Assembly (NCBI RefSeq): GCF_003347205.1
Contig: NZ_QQBJ01000006.1
Coordinates: 186,001-250,000, forward strand
Origin: Mycolicibacterium moriokaense
Lineage (GTDB): Bacteria; Actinomycetota; Actinomycetes; Mycobacteriales; Mycobacteriaceae
Direction: 5' to 3'
Length of the DNA stretch: 64,000 bases
Part shown: positions 17,333 to 27,176 of the stretch, one piece after another
How the letters are laid out: each line of letters begins with the position of its first letter
Position numbering within the stretch: position 1 is the first letter of the stretch
Program-made: the position numbers and the translations under genes
Notes under the pieces: model-generated
The model's input: the letters and a program-made list of their open reading frames with translations, nothing else
Told to the model about the DNA's origin: nothing
Database searches by the model: none

Positions 17333-17919
17333 GCCGTTTCCCAAGCGGCGCGGGCGTGCGCGAGCACCTGCGTCGCAAGCATGTCGAGCTGCCCCCGGAC
17401 GGACTCGTCGACCAGTTCGCCCGCCTCGTCCCAGATCTTGTCGGCCGAATTGATGGCCACCCCAAGCGGTGTCGGCCAAGCGCGCAACGCGTGTCCGATC
17501 GAACGCAGTTGGCCCAGTGTGCCGACCGCCGCCTGCCAGCCGTACGCGCAGCTGATGCAGCCCCACGGGGTGTTGTCGAGGTAGACGCGCGAATCCTCGC
17601 GGAGGTCCTCGATGTAGTCCAGAGCGTTCTTCACCAGGCCGGACACCGCGCCGTGGTAGCCGGGCGAACCGACGACGACGGCGTCGGCGTTGCGCAGCGC
17701 GGACACCAGCTCCTGCGCCGCGGGCGTGCGCTCCAACTCATGGGGTGCATACATCGGCATGTCGAGCTCGGGGCCGCTAAAGAACCGGGTGCGCCCGCCC
17801 TGGCGTTCGACGGATGCCAGGCAGTAGCGAAGCGCCCGTTCGGTGGACGAGTTGGCGCGCAGCGTTCCGCCGAGGCCGACGACGAGCGGGGCTCCGCCCG
17901 TTGCTGTGGTTGCAGTCAT
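17329..17919 (-). CDS. NADPH-dependent FMN reductase
   Basis: A 196-residue flavodoxin-like reductase. It has a VVGLGGTLRANSSTERAL phosphate-binding loop and the family signature GSPGYHGAVSGLVKNALDY. It supplies reduced FMN to two-component monooxygenases. The luciferase-like monooxygenase gene in the same operon (19.8-21.1 kb) is the obvious client. The start is ATG 17919; GTG 17928 is possible. Confidence 0.88.
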   Translation of the reverse strand: MTATTATGGAPLVVGLGGTLRANSSTERALRYCLASVERQGGRTRFFSGPELDMPMYAPHELERTPAAQELVSALRNADAVVVGSPGYHGAVSGLVKNALDYIEDLREDSRVYLDNTPWGCISCAYGWQAAVGTLGQLRSIGHALRAWPTPLGVAINSADKIWDEAGELVDESVRGQLDMLATQVLAHARAAWETA

Positions 17920-17928
17920 CCTAGACAC

Positions 17929-18918
17929 CTACTTGATTGCAATGGGATTCACCGGAGATCCGACCCCGCCCGTCACGCGCAGCGGCGGTGCGATGAGCTG
18001 GAATTCGTACACGCCGTCTGCGGCACAGTCCTCGGCGAGTGCGGTGAGATCCCAGTACTCGCCGAGCATCATGCCCATGTCGCGCAGACACAGCATGTGC
18101 ATCGGCAGGATCGCGCCGTCGACGGCGGACACCGGGTTCTCCACCATCAGGTTGTCTGCGGCGACGGCGGCGACGTCGTGGTCATGCAACCACGACGCGC
18201 ATGTCCAATCCAGCCCCGCACCCGGCTCAGCGCCGTCGCCGGTCTCCAGAAACCGTGCCCACCAACCGGTTCGAACCAACACGATGTCACCGCTGGAGAC
18301 CGCGACGCCCTGCGTGCGCGCGGCCTCGTCGAGTTCGGCGGGAGTGATCGGGTCACCCAGCTCGCAGAAGGTCTGCACGCCGCGCAACCGGACGATGTCC
18401 AGCAGCACCGCTCGTGACGTGATGCCCTTGCCGTCCACTTTGTCGATGCCGCAGTGGAATGCGCCGAGGCTGGTCACCGAGTTCGCCGGGAAGCCGTTGT
18501 ACAGCTTGTCCTCGTAGTAAACGTGGGACAGGGCATCCCACTGGGTGGCCGCCTGCAACGGCATGATGATCAGGTCGTCGTTGAAACGCATCGGCCCGGC
18601 CTCGGAGTAACCGCTCAGCTGAACGGCCGACGGATTCTGCAGCCATTTCGGCCCGAACTCCATGAGCGTCTTGGCATCGCCGCCGTCGATGGTCATCACG
18701 TGCGTCGGGTTCTGCCGGTAGTGAAACGCGCCCTGGGGACCCGACGAGCCGAAGGCGACGCCGAGCGGGAACACCTTGCCTTGCCTGACCAGGCTGGCGG
18801 CCTCGGCGACCTTGGCGTCGGTGATCAGGTTCAGGGTGCCCAACTCGTCGTCGTCGCCCCATCGTCCCCAGTTGCGAACGTCGTCGGCGACACGTCGAAA
18901 GTCACTCAGGCCGGCCAT
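17929..18918 (-). CDS. cyclase family protein (kynurenine formamidase-like metal hydrolase)
   Basis: A 329-residue member of the PF04199 cyclase family. The metal-binding block reads ATQWDALSHV in place of HxGTHxDxxxH, so the Asp and last His are kept and the first His positions are changed. The C-terminal part includes a GAILPMHMLCL strand. Relatives hydrolyse formamides, lactones or cyclic imides. The start is ATG 18918 with GAGAGGG upstream and overlaps the SDR upstream by 17 bases. In this operon it could open a lactone made by the Baeyer-Villiger-type or luciferase-like step. Confidence 0.82.
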   Translation of the reverse strand: MAGLSDFRRVADDVRNWGRWGDDDELGTLNLITDAKVAEAASLVRQGKVFPLGVAFGSSGPQGAFHYRQNPTHVMTIDGGDAKTLMEFGPKWLQNPSAVQLSGYSEAGPMRFNDDLIIMPLQAATQWDALSHVYYEDKLYNGFPANSVTSLGAFHCGIDKVDGKGITSRAVLLDIVRLRGVQTFCELGDPITPAELDEAARTQGVAVSSGDIVLVRTGWWARFLETGDGAEPGAGLDWTCASWLHDHDVAAVAADNLMVENPVSAVDGAILPMHMLCLRDMGMMLGEYWDLTALAEDCAADGVYEFQLIAPPLRVTGGVGSPVNPIAIK

Positions 18919-19768
18919 GTTTCGCCCTCTCGTCTGAAATATCGCCGAACACCCGCTCGGCGACCGCGCCACCATCCACCCAGATCACCTGGCCGGTGAT
19001 GTATTGGGCCGCAGCGCTGTTGAGGAATATCAATACGCTCGCCTGCTCCTGCGGGCATGCGGAGCGACCCAGCGGCGTGGCGAACGAATCGAGGAAGCCC
19101 TGGCCGTAGGCACTGCGCAGCTGGTCCAGGATGGGCGTATCCGTGACACCGGGGGCGGTGCAGTTGATGCGGATGCCCTTGGCGCCCAGTGCACCGACAT
19201 TGGCCATGCCGTAGAGAATGAGCGCCTCTTTCGAAAGCCGATAGCCGCCACCGTCTTTGACCGGGTCGGGGTTGCGCTCGCACCATTGGAGCCCCTCGGC
19301 CATGGTCGCAGTGTCCAACAGACCCGCGGTGACCGTGGCGTTTTCCCGATACGCCGACGCCGCCAGCGACGACACATTGGCGATCGCCGAACCCGCGGGC
19401 ATCAACGGGATCAGCGACTCGGTGAAGTGGCGGGTACCCAGGAAGTTGATCGTCACGACGCGCAGCGGGTCACCAATGCCCGATGAAACCCCCGCCACGT
19501 TGAACAGCGCATCGACCTGCCCGCCGATGACCGCCACGGCCTGGTCGATGGACGCCTCATCGGAGAGATCGACCTCGTGGAACTCCTTGAGGGCCGCGGC
19601 AGGCCGGCTCTGGCTGTTCCGCTCCTCGCGTGCGCGGATATCCAGGCCGACGACCTCCGCGCCCAATTCGGCGAGCTGAGCGGCAACGTGCTCACCGATT
19701 CCCGACGCGCAGCCGGTGACGACTACCCGCCGACCGTCATAACGCCAGAGGTCGTCGATCTGTCCCAT
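18902..19768 (-). CDS. SDR family oxidoreductase (3-alpha-hydroxysteroid dehydrogenase-like layout)
   Basis: A 288-residue SDR with TGCASGIGE, a shortened NVAG motif and catalytic YRLSK. A long insert between the NVSS strand and the active-site Tyr resembles 3-alpha-hydroxysteroid/carbonyl-reductase-type SDRs. The C-terminal ITGQVIWVDGG is typical. It lies six bases after the LLM monooxygenase gene. A ring-alcohol substrate is plausible from context only. Confidence 0.84.
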   Translation of the reverse strand: MGQIDDLWRYDGRRVVVTGCASGIGEHVAAQLAELGAEVVGLDIRAREERNSQSRPAAALKEFHEVDLSDEASIDQAVAVIGGQVDALFNVAGVSSGIGDPLRVVTINFLGTRHFTESLIPLMPAGSAIANVSSLAASAYRENATVTAGLLDTATMAEGLQWCERNPDPVKDGGGYRLSKEALILYGMANVGALGAKGIRINCTAPGVTDTPILDQLRSAYGQGFLDSFATPLGRSACPQEQASVLIFLNSAAAQYITGQVIWVDGGAVAERVFGDISDERAKHGRPE

Positions 19769-19774
19769 GCCTCG

Positions 19775-21103
19775 CTACTTGTCCGCGTTCGGGTTGCGGC
19801 TGTCCCAGCCCTGGCCCGACTTGAGCTTGGCGGCGGCCGCCTCGATGCCCGCGTTCATCTCGTCCATCGCCAGCGACACTTCGTTGGCGGTGTAGTTCTC
19901 GCGACCGGTCGGCAACCCACCGAACGCATAGGTCTCGTCGAACGTGGGAGCATTCGACGCAGGCCTGCGCGCCTCGGCCTTCTCCAGGATCGGCTCCATC
20001 CGCTTGGCCTTCTCGGCGGCCGACTTCTCGTGGCGCTCGATGAATTCGGGCAGCACCTCCTTGCCCATCAGCTCGATCGACTCCATCGTCTCCTCGTGCC
20101 GGCGCGGCGTCAGCAGCAGGATCAGTTCGTCGACGCCGGACTCCTCGTAGCCGCGCAGGAACTCACGCACAGTGGCGGGGCTGCCGATCGGCCCGCGGTC
20201 GGGTCCGTAGACGATGCTCGGGTCCTTCTCGATCTCCTCGAGGTGACGCTTCCACACTCCGGTCCGGCCCGGCGTGTGCATCCCGGTCATGTAGTAGTGC
20301 ATGATGCCGAACGCGAAGAACCCGCCGCCTTTGCCGAGCCGCTCGATGGCCTGCTCGTCGGTGGGCGCCACCATCATCGACAGATCGCCGCCGATCGCCA
20401 GAATGTTGGGGTTCATCTGCGGCGTGACGGGCACCGCGGACTCTTCGAACTCCTTGTAGTAGCCGTTGACGCGCTCGGTCAGCGGGCCGGGGCCGGTGTA
20501 GGCGAAACTCAGTGCGCCGAGGCCCTTCTGGGCGGCCATGGACACCGACGCGGGACGGGTGCAGGCGACCCACACCGGCGGGTGCGGCTTCTGCAGCGGC
20601 TTGGGCACCACGTTGCGCGGCGGCATCTCGATGTGCTCGCCCTTGAAGCCGGTGAACGGCTCCTCGATCATGCAGCGGATCGAGACCTCGAGCGCCTCCT
20701 CCCACATCTTGCGCTTGTCCGCGGGGTCGATGCCGAACCCGCCGAGCTCGCCCACCGATGACGACTCGCCGGTGCCGAACTCGACGCGTCCGTTCGACAC
20801 CAGATCGAGCGTCGAGACCCGCTCGGCCACCCGGGCGGGGTGGTTGACCTGCGGCGGCAGATGCATGATGCCGAATCCGAGGCGGATGTCCTTGGTGCGC
20901 TGGCTGGCCGCGGACAGGAAGATCTCGGGCGCGGTCGAGTGGCAGTACTCCTCCAGGAAGTGATGCTCGGTCAGCCACACCGTGGAGAAGCCGGCTTTGT
21001 CGGCGGCCTCCACCTCATCGAGGCCATCCTGGAAAAGCTTGTGCTCATCGTCGTCACTCCACGGCCGCGGCAGCGGGAATTCGTAGAACAGCGAGATCTT
21101 CAT
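19775..21103 (-). CDS. LLM class flavin-dependent oxidoreductase (bacterial luciferase-like monooxygenase)
   Basis: A 442-residue luciferase-like protein, longer than usual because of a charged C-terminal extension of about 80 residues. Landmarks are the VWLTEHHF strand, GFGIMHLPPQVNHP, and RVEFGTGESSS. The EHHF and tripeptide-loop features match FMNH2-dependent alkanal/limonene-type monooxygenases rather than F420 enzymes. The FMN reductase in the same operon would feed it. The start overlaps the KstD-like stop (ATGA). It probably oxygenates or Baeyer-Villiger-oxidises a cyclic ketone. Confidence 0.88.
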   Translation of the reverse strand: MKISLFYEFPLPRPWSDDDEHKLFQDGLDEVEAADKAGFSTVWLTEHHFLEEYCHSTAPEIFLSAASQRTKDIRLGFGIMHLPPQVNHPARVAERVSTLDLVSNGRVEFGTGESSSVGELGGFGIDPADKRKMWEEALEVSIRCMIEEPFTGFKGEHIEMPPRNVVPKPLQKPHPPVWVACTRPASVSMAAQKGLGALSFAYTGPGPLTERVNGYYKEFEESAVPVTPQMNPNILAIGGDLSMMVAPTDEQAIERLGKGGGFFAFGIMHYYMTGMHTPGRTGVWKRHLEEIEKDPSIVYGPDRGPIGSPATVREFLRGYEESGVDELILLLTPRRHEETMESIELMGKEVLPEFIERHEKSAAEKAKRMEPILEKAEARRPASNAPTFDETYAFGGLPTGRENYTANEVSLAMDEMNAGIEAAAAKLKSGQGWDSRNPNADK

Positions 21104-22863
21104 TTGGTTACCTTTCGATGCGAATCGAGTGTCGAATCGGATTTAGCGCCACCGGTTTCCGGCAGCTGGTCTTCAATGTGCTTGGCGGCGACGTAGCCGA
21201 AGGTCATCGCCGGGCCGATGGTCGCGCCCGCGCCCGCATAGCTGCGGCCCATCACGGCGGCCGACGTGTTGCCCACCGCGTAGAGGCCCTTCACAGTGCT
21301 GTCATCGCTGCGAAGGACGCGGGCGAACTCGTCGGTCCGCAATCCGCCGGACGTGCCGAGGTCGCCCAGGATGATCTGAAACGCGTAATACGGCGGCTTG
21401 CCCAGCGGATGCAGGTTGGGGTTGGGCAGCGTCGGATCGCCGTAGTAGTTGTCGTACTTGGAGTCCCCCCGGTTGAAGTCGTCGTCATGGCCCTTGCGCG
21501 CCAACTCGTTGAACCGGTCGGCGGTCCGGCGAAGCTGCTCGGCAGGCACCCCGATCTCGGTGGCCAGTCCTTCGAAGCTGTTGGCCTGCTTGACGATGCC
21601 CGACTCCAGCCAGGCCTTCGGCACTTTCCAGCCGGTGGGCACCGGCGCGAACGGCACCTTGGGAATCGGCAGGTGCCCGCCGACCACGTAGCGGTGGAAG
21701 GACCGGATATCGGTAATCAACCAGCACGGGATGTGGGCGACGCCCGCGTTCTGTCCGGCGATCATCGCGTGCGCGAAGTCCATGTAGGGCGCGGCCTCGT
21801 TGATGAAGCGCTTGCCGTCCCCGTTGACCACGAACTGCGCGGGCATCATCCGCTCGTTGAGCATGAACTGCAGGCGGCCGTCCGGCCAGCACATCGCGGG
21901 GAACCACCAGGCCTCGTCGAGCAGGTCGGTGGACCCGCCCACCTTCTCCCCCGCGCGGATGCCGTCACCCATGGAGGCGGGGTTGCCGAAGCTCCAGTCC
22001 TTCTCGAGCACCGGTAGATGCTCTCTGCGCCAGTGCATGTCGTGGTCGAAGCCGCCGGCGGCGAGGATCACGCCACCGCGGGCCCGGATGCGCTGCTGCC
22101 GCCCGTCGCGTTCCACGACCGCGCCCACCACGGCGCCGTCGACGTCGGTGATCAACTCCGTCATCGGCGCGCCGAGCCACAGCGCGACGTCGTGCTCCTT
22201 CAGCGCCAGGCGCAGCCGCGCCGCCAGGGATTGCCCGATCGCCGCCATCCGGTCGCCGAACAGCCGCGCCCGGAACATCCGCCAGATCAGCTTCAGCAGC
22301 ACGGCCTTGCCCCGCCAGTTCTGGCGCACCTGGTAGAACAGCCGAAGATCCTTGGGAGCGAACCAGATACCCTTCGGCGCCAGCGCGAGCGGCTGCAACA
22401 GATTCTGCTCCTCGTCGCCGAGCTTGCGCAGGTCGATGGCGGGCACATTGATGGTGCTGCCCAGTGCGGAGCCCCCCGGCAGTTCGGGGTAGTAGTCGGC
22501 GTAGCCCGGCTTCCAGACGAACTCGAACCAATCGCTGCGGCCCTCGAGGAACTCCATCATCTTCGGTGCGGAGTCGACGTACTGCCGCAGTCGCGCGTCG
22601 CTGACCAGTCCGTCGGTGATCGTCTTCAGGTATTGGAAGACCTCGTCGGGGTCGGGGACGTAGCCCGCTTCGCGCTGCGAGGGAGCGCCGGGCACCCAGA
22701 TGCCACCACCCGACAGCGCGGTGGATCCGCCGAACTGCGGCGACTTTTCCACGACGAGCGTGTCCAGGCCGGCCGCGTCCGCGGTGAGCGCCGCGGTCAT
22801 GCCGCCGCCGCCCGAGCCGACCACGAGGACGTCGACGGTCTTGTCGAACCCATTGGCCGTCAT
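21100..22863 (-). CDS. FAD-dependent 3-ketosteroid delta1-dehydrogenase-like protein
   Basis: A 587-residue FAD_binding_2 flavoprotein. The N-terminal [15 protein letters not shown] dinucleotide motif is followed by [23 protein letters not shown], the hallmark of 3-oxosteroid 1-dehydrogenase and related enone-forming dehydrogenases. The C-terminal [22 protein letters not shown] loop is present. It introduces a double bond next to a ring ketone. The start is ATG 22863, overlapping the mhpB-like stop as ATGA. The true substrate may be a smaller cyclic ketone rather than a steroid. Confidence 0.88.
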   Translation of the reverse strand: MTANGFDKTVDVLVVGSGGGGMTAALTADAAGLDTLVVEKSPQFGGSTALSGGGIWVPGAPSQREAGYVPDPDEVFQYLKTITDGLVSDARLRQYVDSAPKMMEFLEGRSDWFEFVWKPGYADYYPELPGGSALGSTINVPAIDLRKLGDEEQNLLQPLALAPKGIWFAPKDLRLFYQVRQNWRGKAVLLKLIWRMFRARLFGDRMAAIGQSLAARLRLALKEHDVALWLGAPMTELITDVDGAVVGAVVERDGRQQRIRARGGVILAAGGFDHDMHWRREHLPVLEKDWSFGNPASMGDGIRAGEKVGGSTDLLDEAWWFPAMCWPDGRLQFMLNERMMPAQFVVNGDGKRFINEAAPYMDFAHAMIAGQNAGVAHIPCWLITDIRSFHRYVVGGHLPIPKVPFAPVPTGWKVPKAWLESGIVKQANSFEGLATEIGVPAEQLRRTADRFNELARKGHDDDFNRGDSKYDNYYGDPTLPNPNLHPLGKPPYYAFQIILGDLGTSGGLRTDEFARVLRSDDSTVKGLYAVGNTSAAVMGRSYAGAGATIGPAMTFGYVAAKHIEDQLPETGGAKSDSTLDSHRKVTK

Positions 22864-23801
22864 GAGGCGGGCACCGCCGTCCGGACGGCGAATCCCGCGA
22901 TCAACTCGGGAGCGGCGCGATAGAACCGGTTGTGGGTCTCGTAGGGGCCCGTGGCCGCGAGTGCGGCAAACGCCGCTACCCAGGTGCGTACCTCGTGGGA
23001 GGAATGACCGGCCTCGTGCTCCATCCAGGATGTCGACCAGCCGTCGACGTCGGAGAGATGGCCGCTGTCGACGATTTCCAGGAAGCGATGGTCCCACTCC
23101 GGGTTGAGCGGTTGCAGTGCGCTTTCCCCGTGCGCGAAGTCGTGCGCCGCCTCCATCACGGCGACCTGACGCGCCTGGCGCTGCTCCGACGACATCGGTT
23201 CACCGAGCACGATCCGGCCGAGCGCGGCGGGCGGGGCTGTCGCGAGCGTCGGCACCGGCGGATCATGCGAAAGGCCGCCCGAGCCGACCACCAGCACCCG
23301 CTTGTCCAACGTCGCGAGATAGTCACCGACCGCGGTGCCCAGCGCGCGCGTACGGCGAAGCGGCCCGAGCGGGGTAGCGACCGAGTTGATGAAGATCGGG
23401 ATGACCGGACGCGCCGCGGCGTCGCCGAACAGGATCTGCAGCGGTTGCACGGTGCCGTGGTCGACATCCATGCCTGCCGAGATCGCGACGTCGACGTCGG
23501 CGGCCAGCACAGCTTCGGCCAGATCGTTGGCGATGTCGGCGGGAACGTCGAGCGGTCCGGCCTGGGTGCCGTAGTCGCCGACGCCGGTTGCCTTGGTGCT
23601 GATGCAGAACGGCGGCATCATCCGGTAGAAGACGCCGTTGTAGTGGTCCGGCGAGAAGATGACGACCAGTTCGGGGTCGTAGTCGCGGACGAACTCCCGG
23701 GCGTCGGCCAGCGCGGCGTTGATCTCGTCAAGAAGATCCCGCGACGGTCCCGGAAGATTCAGCAGTGGGCTGTGCGACATACAGCACAGGGTCAGCGCCA
23801 T
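22860..23801 (-). CDS. extradiol ring-cleavage dioxygenase, MhpB-like (LigB superfamily)
   Basis: A 313-residue protein that aligns end to end with 2,3-dihydroxyphenylpropionate 1,2-dioxygenase: the N-terminal CCMSHSPLL, the SPDHYNG iron-ligand region, [11 protein letters not shown] with a second His, FINSVATP, and [12 protein letters not shown]. It would cleave a catechol-type ring meta to the hydroxyls using Fe(II). Its start lies inside the 3' end of the mhpA-like gene (74-base overlap), and its N-terminus matches family members, so this start is firm. Confidence 0.93.
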   Translation of the reverse strand: MALTLCCMSHSPLLNLPGPSRDLLDEINAALADAREFVRDYDPELVVIFSPDHYNGVFYRMMPPFCISTKATGVGDYGTQAGPLDVPADIANDLAEAVLAADVDVAISAGMDVDHGTVQPLQILFGDAAARPVIPIFINSVATPLGPLRRTRALGTAVGDYLATLDKRVLVVGSGGLSHDPPVPTLATAPPAALGRIVLGEPMSSEQRQARQVAVMEAAHDFAHGESALQPLNPEWDHRFLEIVDSGHLSDVDGWSTSWMEHEAGHSSHEVRTWVAAFAALAATGPYETHNRFYRAAPELIAGFAVRTAVPAS

Positions 23802-25440
23802 CGGAACTCGAGCCTCCTCCCTGAGTCAGATAGAGAACCTTGAACAGTGCGGCACTCACGTCCGCCGCGCGTTGCGCGATACAGGCACCGGCGATGCACC
23901 GGTCGGGGCGCAGGAACAGCACGGAGTCGGTGTGGGCGTCGAACCAGGCCTTCAGCGCACCGGTGCGGTCGCCGACGATGACGACGTCGGGGTCGTCGTG
24001 TCCGGGCCAGCGCAACTGCGTCATCGGCCGCACCGCAATGAATGTGGCGCCCAACGCCTTCCATCGCTGGAATGCTTCCTCGCCGAGCAATGCGCGGGGG
24101 TTGTTGCTCCAGCACAGCACGGCAAAGCCCGTGCCGAGCACGTCGTCGAGCAGCACGTTCTGCTGCTCGCGGGTGTCGACGCGGGGTTGGATGAACAGCG
24201 TTCCGGTCGGCGAGTTCGGCGACGGGGGTTGCGCGTGGTAGACCGCACCCTGTTCATAGCGGGGCATCGGCTTGAACCGCATCTCGAGGATGTAGCGCTT
24301 GAGCGTGGGCACCAGCGACGCGCCGTGAATCACCCTGTCGCGCAGGGCCGCCAACCGACGATTCGTCGGCGAGATGACCCGCCCGACCAAGGTCGACAGG
24401 TCGATCATCGCCCTGGCGTGCTTGCGCCGTTCGGCGTCGTAGCTGTCCAGCAGCGCATCCTCGGCCTGGCCGTTGACCACCGCCGCCAGCTTCCAGCCGA
24501 GGTTGGCGGCGTCGCGGATGCCGCTGTTGTAGCCCTGGCCCTGCCACACCGGCATCAGGTGGGCGGCATCGCCGGCGATCATCAACCGGCCCTGCCGGAA
24601 TGCACCCGCGATCCGCGAGTGATGCGTGTAGACGCGATGCCGGATGATGTCGACCCGCTCCGGATCCGGCACCATCTGGGCCAACATCCGCCGGACAAAT
24701 GCCGGGCTGTCGGCCTCCTCGTCGGTCTCGTCGCCGTGAATCATGAACTCGAACCGCCGAATTCCGTGCGCGATCGAGATCGACACGTACGGCCGCGCGG
24801 GGTCCGCGCCCACTTCGCTGTTGGGGTGGCCCAGCGGGTCGTTGGCACAGTCCACCACCAACCACCGCGTCGGCGAGGTGGTGCCGTCGAACGACACTCC
24901 CATCAACCGCCTGGTGGCACTGCGTCCGCCGTCACTGCCGACGACGTATTGCGCGAAGACCGGTTCGCGGCCGTCGGCGAACTCGACGGTCACGCCGTCG
25001 GCGGTCTCGGTGCAGTTCTGCATCTGATGGCCCCACCGCACCTCGACGTTGTCGAAGCGGTCAAGGCCGGCAAGCAGTTCCGCGTCCACCATCGGTTGCA
25101 CGAACCCGTTGCGCTTGGGCCACCCGAAGCGGGCATCCGGCGGCGCCATCTCCGCGAGCAGCTTTCGCTTGGCGTCGAAGAAGCGAAGGATCTGGTTCGG
25201 CACCGTGTGCGGCAGCACCTGATCCACCAGTCCGATCGACTGAAATGTCCGCAGCGCCTCGTCGTCGAGGCCGACGCCGCGCGGGTAGTCGATCAGGCTG
25301 TCCCGTTCATCGACCACCAGCGTCCGAACACCCTGCAGGCCAAGGATATTGGCCAGGGTGAGACCCACCGGGCCTGCCCCGACGATAATGACTTCCGGGC
25401 CCGCCGTATCCCCGGTGATGATCTCGCTTGTCTCGGCCAC
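23728..25440 (-). CDS. FAD-dependent aromatic hydroxylase, MhpA-like
   Basis: A 570-residue class A flavoprotein monooxygenase related to 3-(3-hydroxyphenyl)propionate hydroxylase. The Rossmann motif [15 protein letters not shown] is followed by the DG fingerprint ([14 protein letters not shown]) and the GD motif ([22 protein letters not shown]). It would hydroxylate a phenol to the catechol cleaved by the next gene product. The GTG start at 25440 is one base after the hydrolase stop. The last 25 or so residues overlap the mhpB-like gene and look like non-family sequence. Confidence 0.92.
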   Translation of the reverse strand: MAETSEIITGDTAGPEVIIVGAGPVGLTLANILGLQGVRTLVVDERDSLIDYPRGVGLDDEALRTFQSIGLVDQVLPHTVPNQILRFFDAKRKLLAEMAPPDARFGWPKRNGFVQPMVDAELLAGLDRFDNVEVRWGHQMQNCTETADGVTVEFADGREPVFAQYVVGSDGGRSATRRLMGVSFDGTTSPTRWLVVDCANDPLGHPNSEVGADPARPYVSISIAHGIRRFEFMIHGDETDEEADSPAFVRRMLAQMVPDPERVDIIRHRVYTHHSRIAGAFRQGRLMIAGDAAHLMPVWQGQGYNSGIRDAANLGWKLAAVVNGQAEDALLDSYDAERRKHARAMIDLSTLVGRVISPTNRRLAALRDRVIHGASLVPTLKRYILEMRFKPMPRYEQGAVYHAQPPSPNSPTGTLFIQPRVDTREQQNVLLDDVLGTGFAVLCWSNNPRALLGEEAFQRWKALGATFIAVRPMTQLRWPGHDDPDVVIVGDRTGALKAWFDAHTDSVLFLRPDRCIAGACIAQRAADVSAALFKVLYLTQGGGSSSDGADPVLYVAQPTAESSGTVAGSS

Positions 25441-25441
25441 G

Positions 25442-26314
25442 TCAGCGCCCCAGCAGGAAGTCCAGATGGAGCCGGTTGAACGTCTTCGGGTCCTCGTACT
25501 GCGGCCAGTGGCCACAACCGGGCATCACCTCGAAGCGCGCACCGGGGATCATGGAGGCGATCCGCTTTCCCTCGGTGACGTCGGCCGTCGGGTCGTCGCT
25601 GGTCCAGACCACCAGCGTGGGCGCGGTGATGGCGCCGTACTCGTTCGGGCCCAGGAGATTTCGGGCCCGAATCTCGGGGTCCTGCAGCGCCATGATATCG
25701 CGCATCGCGTTGACGAAGCCAGGCTGACGGTAGATCCGCTGCCTGCTCGCGACGATGTCGTCGTAATCCTTCGTCTTGTCGGCCATCAGCCACTTGATCC
25801 GGGCCTGCACGGTCTCCCAGGTCGGCGCTTCGACGGCGGCCATCGACAGTGTGATGATCCGCTTCATCACCTCGGGGTCGGCCTGCGATCCGCCCGCGGT
25901 GTTGAGCACCAGTCGCTCGATGCGGTCGGGATGATCGATCGCGGCGCGCGACGCCACCCAGCCGCCGAGCGACTCCCCGCTCAGGTGCGCCCGTTTGGCG
26001 CCGATGGCATCGAAGAACGCCATCAGGTGGTCGACGTAGTGGCCGACCTCCAGCGGATGTCCGGGCTTGTCGGTGTAGCCGTGTCCGAGCATGTCGATCG
26101 ACCAGGTGGAGAAGTGCTCGGCGTGCGCCTCCAGATTGCGCACGTAGGCCTCGGCGTGGCCGCCCGAGCCGTGCAGCAGCACGAGTGCCGGCTTGCTCTC
26201 GTCGCCGGCGTGCAGGTAGCGGGTACGCACCCCGCCTGCGTCGAGGTAACCCTGCGAGAACGCGACGCCTTGGAGATCGCTCCAGACGCTTTCGTGCTCC
26301 GACACCGGTGTCAC
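25442..26314 (-). CDS. alpha/beta hydrolase, MhpC-like (meta-cleavage product hydrolase)
   Basis: A 290-residue hydrolase with [14 protein letters not shown], the [14 protein letters not shown] loop, nucleophile elbow GESLGG, an acid in WTSDDP and a C-terminal [10 protein letters not shown] His. The family hydrolyses 2-hydroxy-6-keto-dienoates after extradiol cleavage. It is the first gene of a ten-gene operon (hydrolase, hydroxylase, dioxygenase, KstD-like, LLM, SDR, cyclase, FMN reductase, hydrolase, SDR). It is divergent from the IclR gene, with the perfect operator site B 15 bases upstream of its start. Confidence 0.88.
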   Translation of the reverse strand: MTPVSEHESVWSDLQGVAFSQGYLDAGGVRTRYLHAGDESKPALVLLHGSGGHAEAYVRNLEAHAEHFSTWSIDMLGHGYTDKPGHPLEVGHYVDHLMAFFDAIGAKRAHLSGESLGGWVASRAAIDHPDRIERLVLNTAGGSQADPEVMKRIITLSMAAVEAPTWETVQARIKWLMADKTKDYDDIVASRQRIYRQPGFVNAMRDIMALQDPEIRARNLLGPNEYGAITAPTLVVWTSDDPTADVTEGKRIASMIPGARFEVMPGCGHWPQYEDPKTFNRLHLDFLLGR

Positions 26315-26328
26315 CTCTCCGTGAGGAC

Positions 26329-26356
26329 GAGAATTGAATTCTCGCTATTTGTAAGC
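26329..26356. promoter_or_regulatory. operator site B of the GAGAAT regulon (perfect palindrome)
   Basis: GAGAAT, TGA, ATTCTC, then 7 bases and GTAAGC. The arms extend to seven matching bases each side (CGAGAAT / ATTCTCG). It lies between the mhpC-like operon and the divergent IclR gene, so it could serve both. It is the copy nearest a regulator gene. Confidence 0.7.
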
Positions 26357-26437
26357 ACTCTGCTCATTTATCGCACATACACGTGCACTATAGTCAGAGC
26401 ATCACTCTCCAGATTCCGTCTGTCAAGGAGGGGCGCC

Positions 26438-27148
26438 ATGCCGAAGGAGCCAGCCACCAGACCCGGTGAGCAAGCCAACGGTGCGCCGGGTTCGCAGACC
26501 CTGGCGCGCGGCCTCGCCGCACTACAACTGGTCGCCGCATCGCCGGGCGGGCTGACCGCTCAACAGGTCGCCGACGACATCGGTGTGCACCGGACGATCG
26601 CTTACCGCCTGCTGAGCACACTTGCGCAGTTCCGGTTCGTGGCCAAGGGCGAGGACGGCCGGTACCGGTCGGCGGCCGCGCTGGCGGTGCTCGGCGCGTC
26701 GTTCGACAACAACGTCCGTCAGTTGAGCGTGCCCACCCTGCGCTCGCTGGCCGACGAACTCGGCACCACCGTGTCGCTGCTCATCGCCGAGGGTGACCAG
26801 CAGGTCGCGATCGCCGTCATCGTGCCGACGAACGTGTTCTACCAACTGTCCTTCCACGAGGGCAGCCGCTATCCGTTGGACCGCGGCGCGGCCGGTATCG
26901 CCTTGCTGGCCAGCATGACTCCCCGACCGGGCGAACGGCCGCTGGTTCCGCAGACACGTAAGCGGGGTTGGGTCATCACCCACGGCGAGATCGAGCCGAA
27001 CACGTTCGGGCTGGCCGTACCGGTGAAACGCAGCCCACCGTCGCCGCCGACATGCATCAACCTCATCTCGCACCGCGAGGACGTGGTGATGGACGGTCGA
27101 GACTCAGTCATCAAGGCGGCCAACGAATTATCCACGATTCTCGCGTGA
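26438..27148 (+). CDS. IclR family transcriptional regulator
   Basis: A 236-residue IclR-type regulator. The N-terminal winged helix contains GLTAQQVADDIGVHRTIAYR and is followed by the effector domain (LADELGTTVSLLIAEGDQ, then LDRGAAGIALLA). The start is ATG 26438 after AAGGAGGGG. Family members control aromatic and acyl catabolic operons, often from operators made of a palindrome plus a third repeat (PcaU is the classic case), which is the layout seen at 26329. It is followed 28 bases on by a KstD-like gene. It is the best candidate for controlling the six-site regulon; this is inference from position and operator style. Confidence 0.87.
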   Translation: MPKEPATRPGEQANGAPGSQTLARGLAALQLVAASPGGLTAQQVADDIGVHRTIAYRLLSTLAQFRFVAKGEDGRYRSAAALAVLGASFDNNVRQLSVPTLRSLADELGTTVSLLIAEGDQQVAIAVIVPTNVFYQLSFHEGSRYPLDRGAAGIALLASMTPRPGERPLVPQTRKRGWVITHGEIEPNTFGLAVPVKRSPPSPPTCINLISHREDVVMDGRDSVIKAANELSTILA

Positions 27149-27176
27149 GGGTCGTCAGCCGAAAGGGTGAGCAACG

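Noticed and set aside
26370-26400. Possible second operator around CACATACACGTGCACTATAG before the IclR gene
   Set aside because: The inverted repeat is short (GCAC/GTGC) and not repeated elsewhere in the window; it could be an ordinary promoter element.
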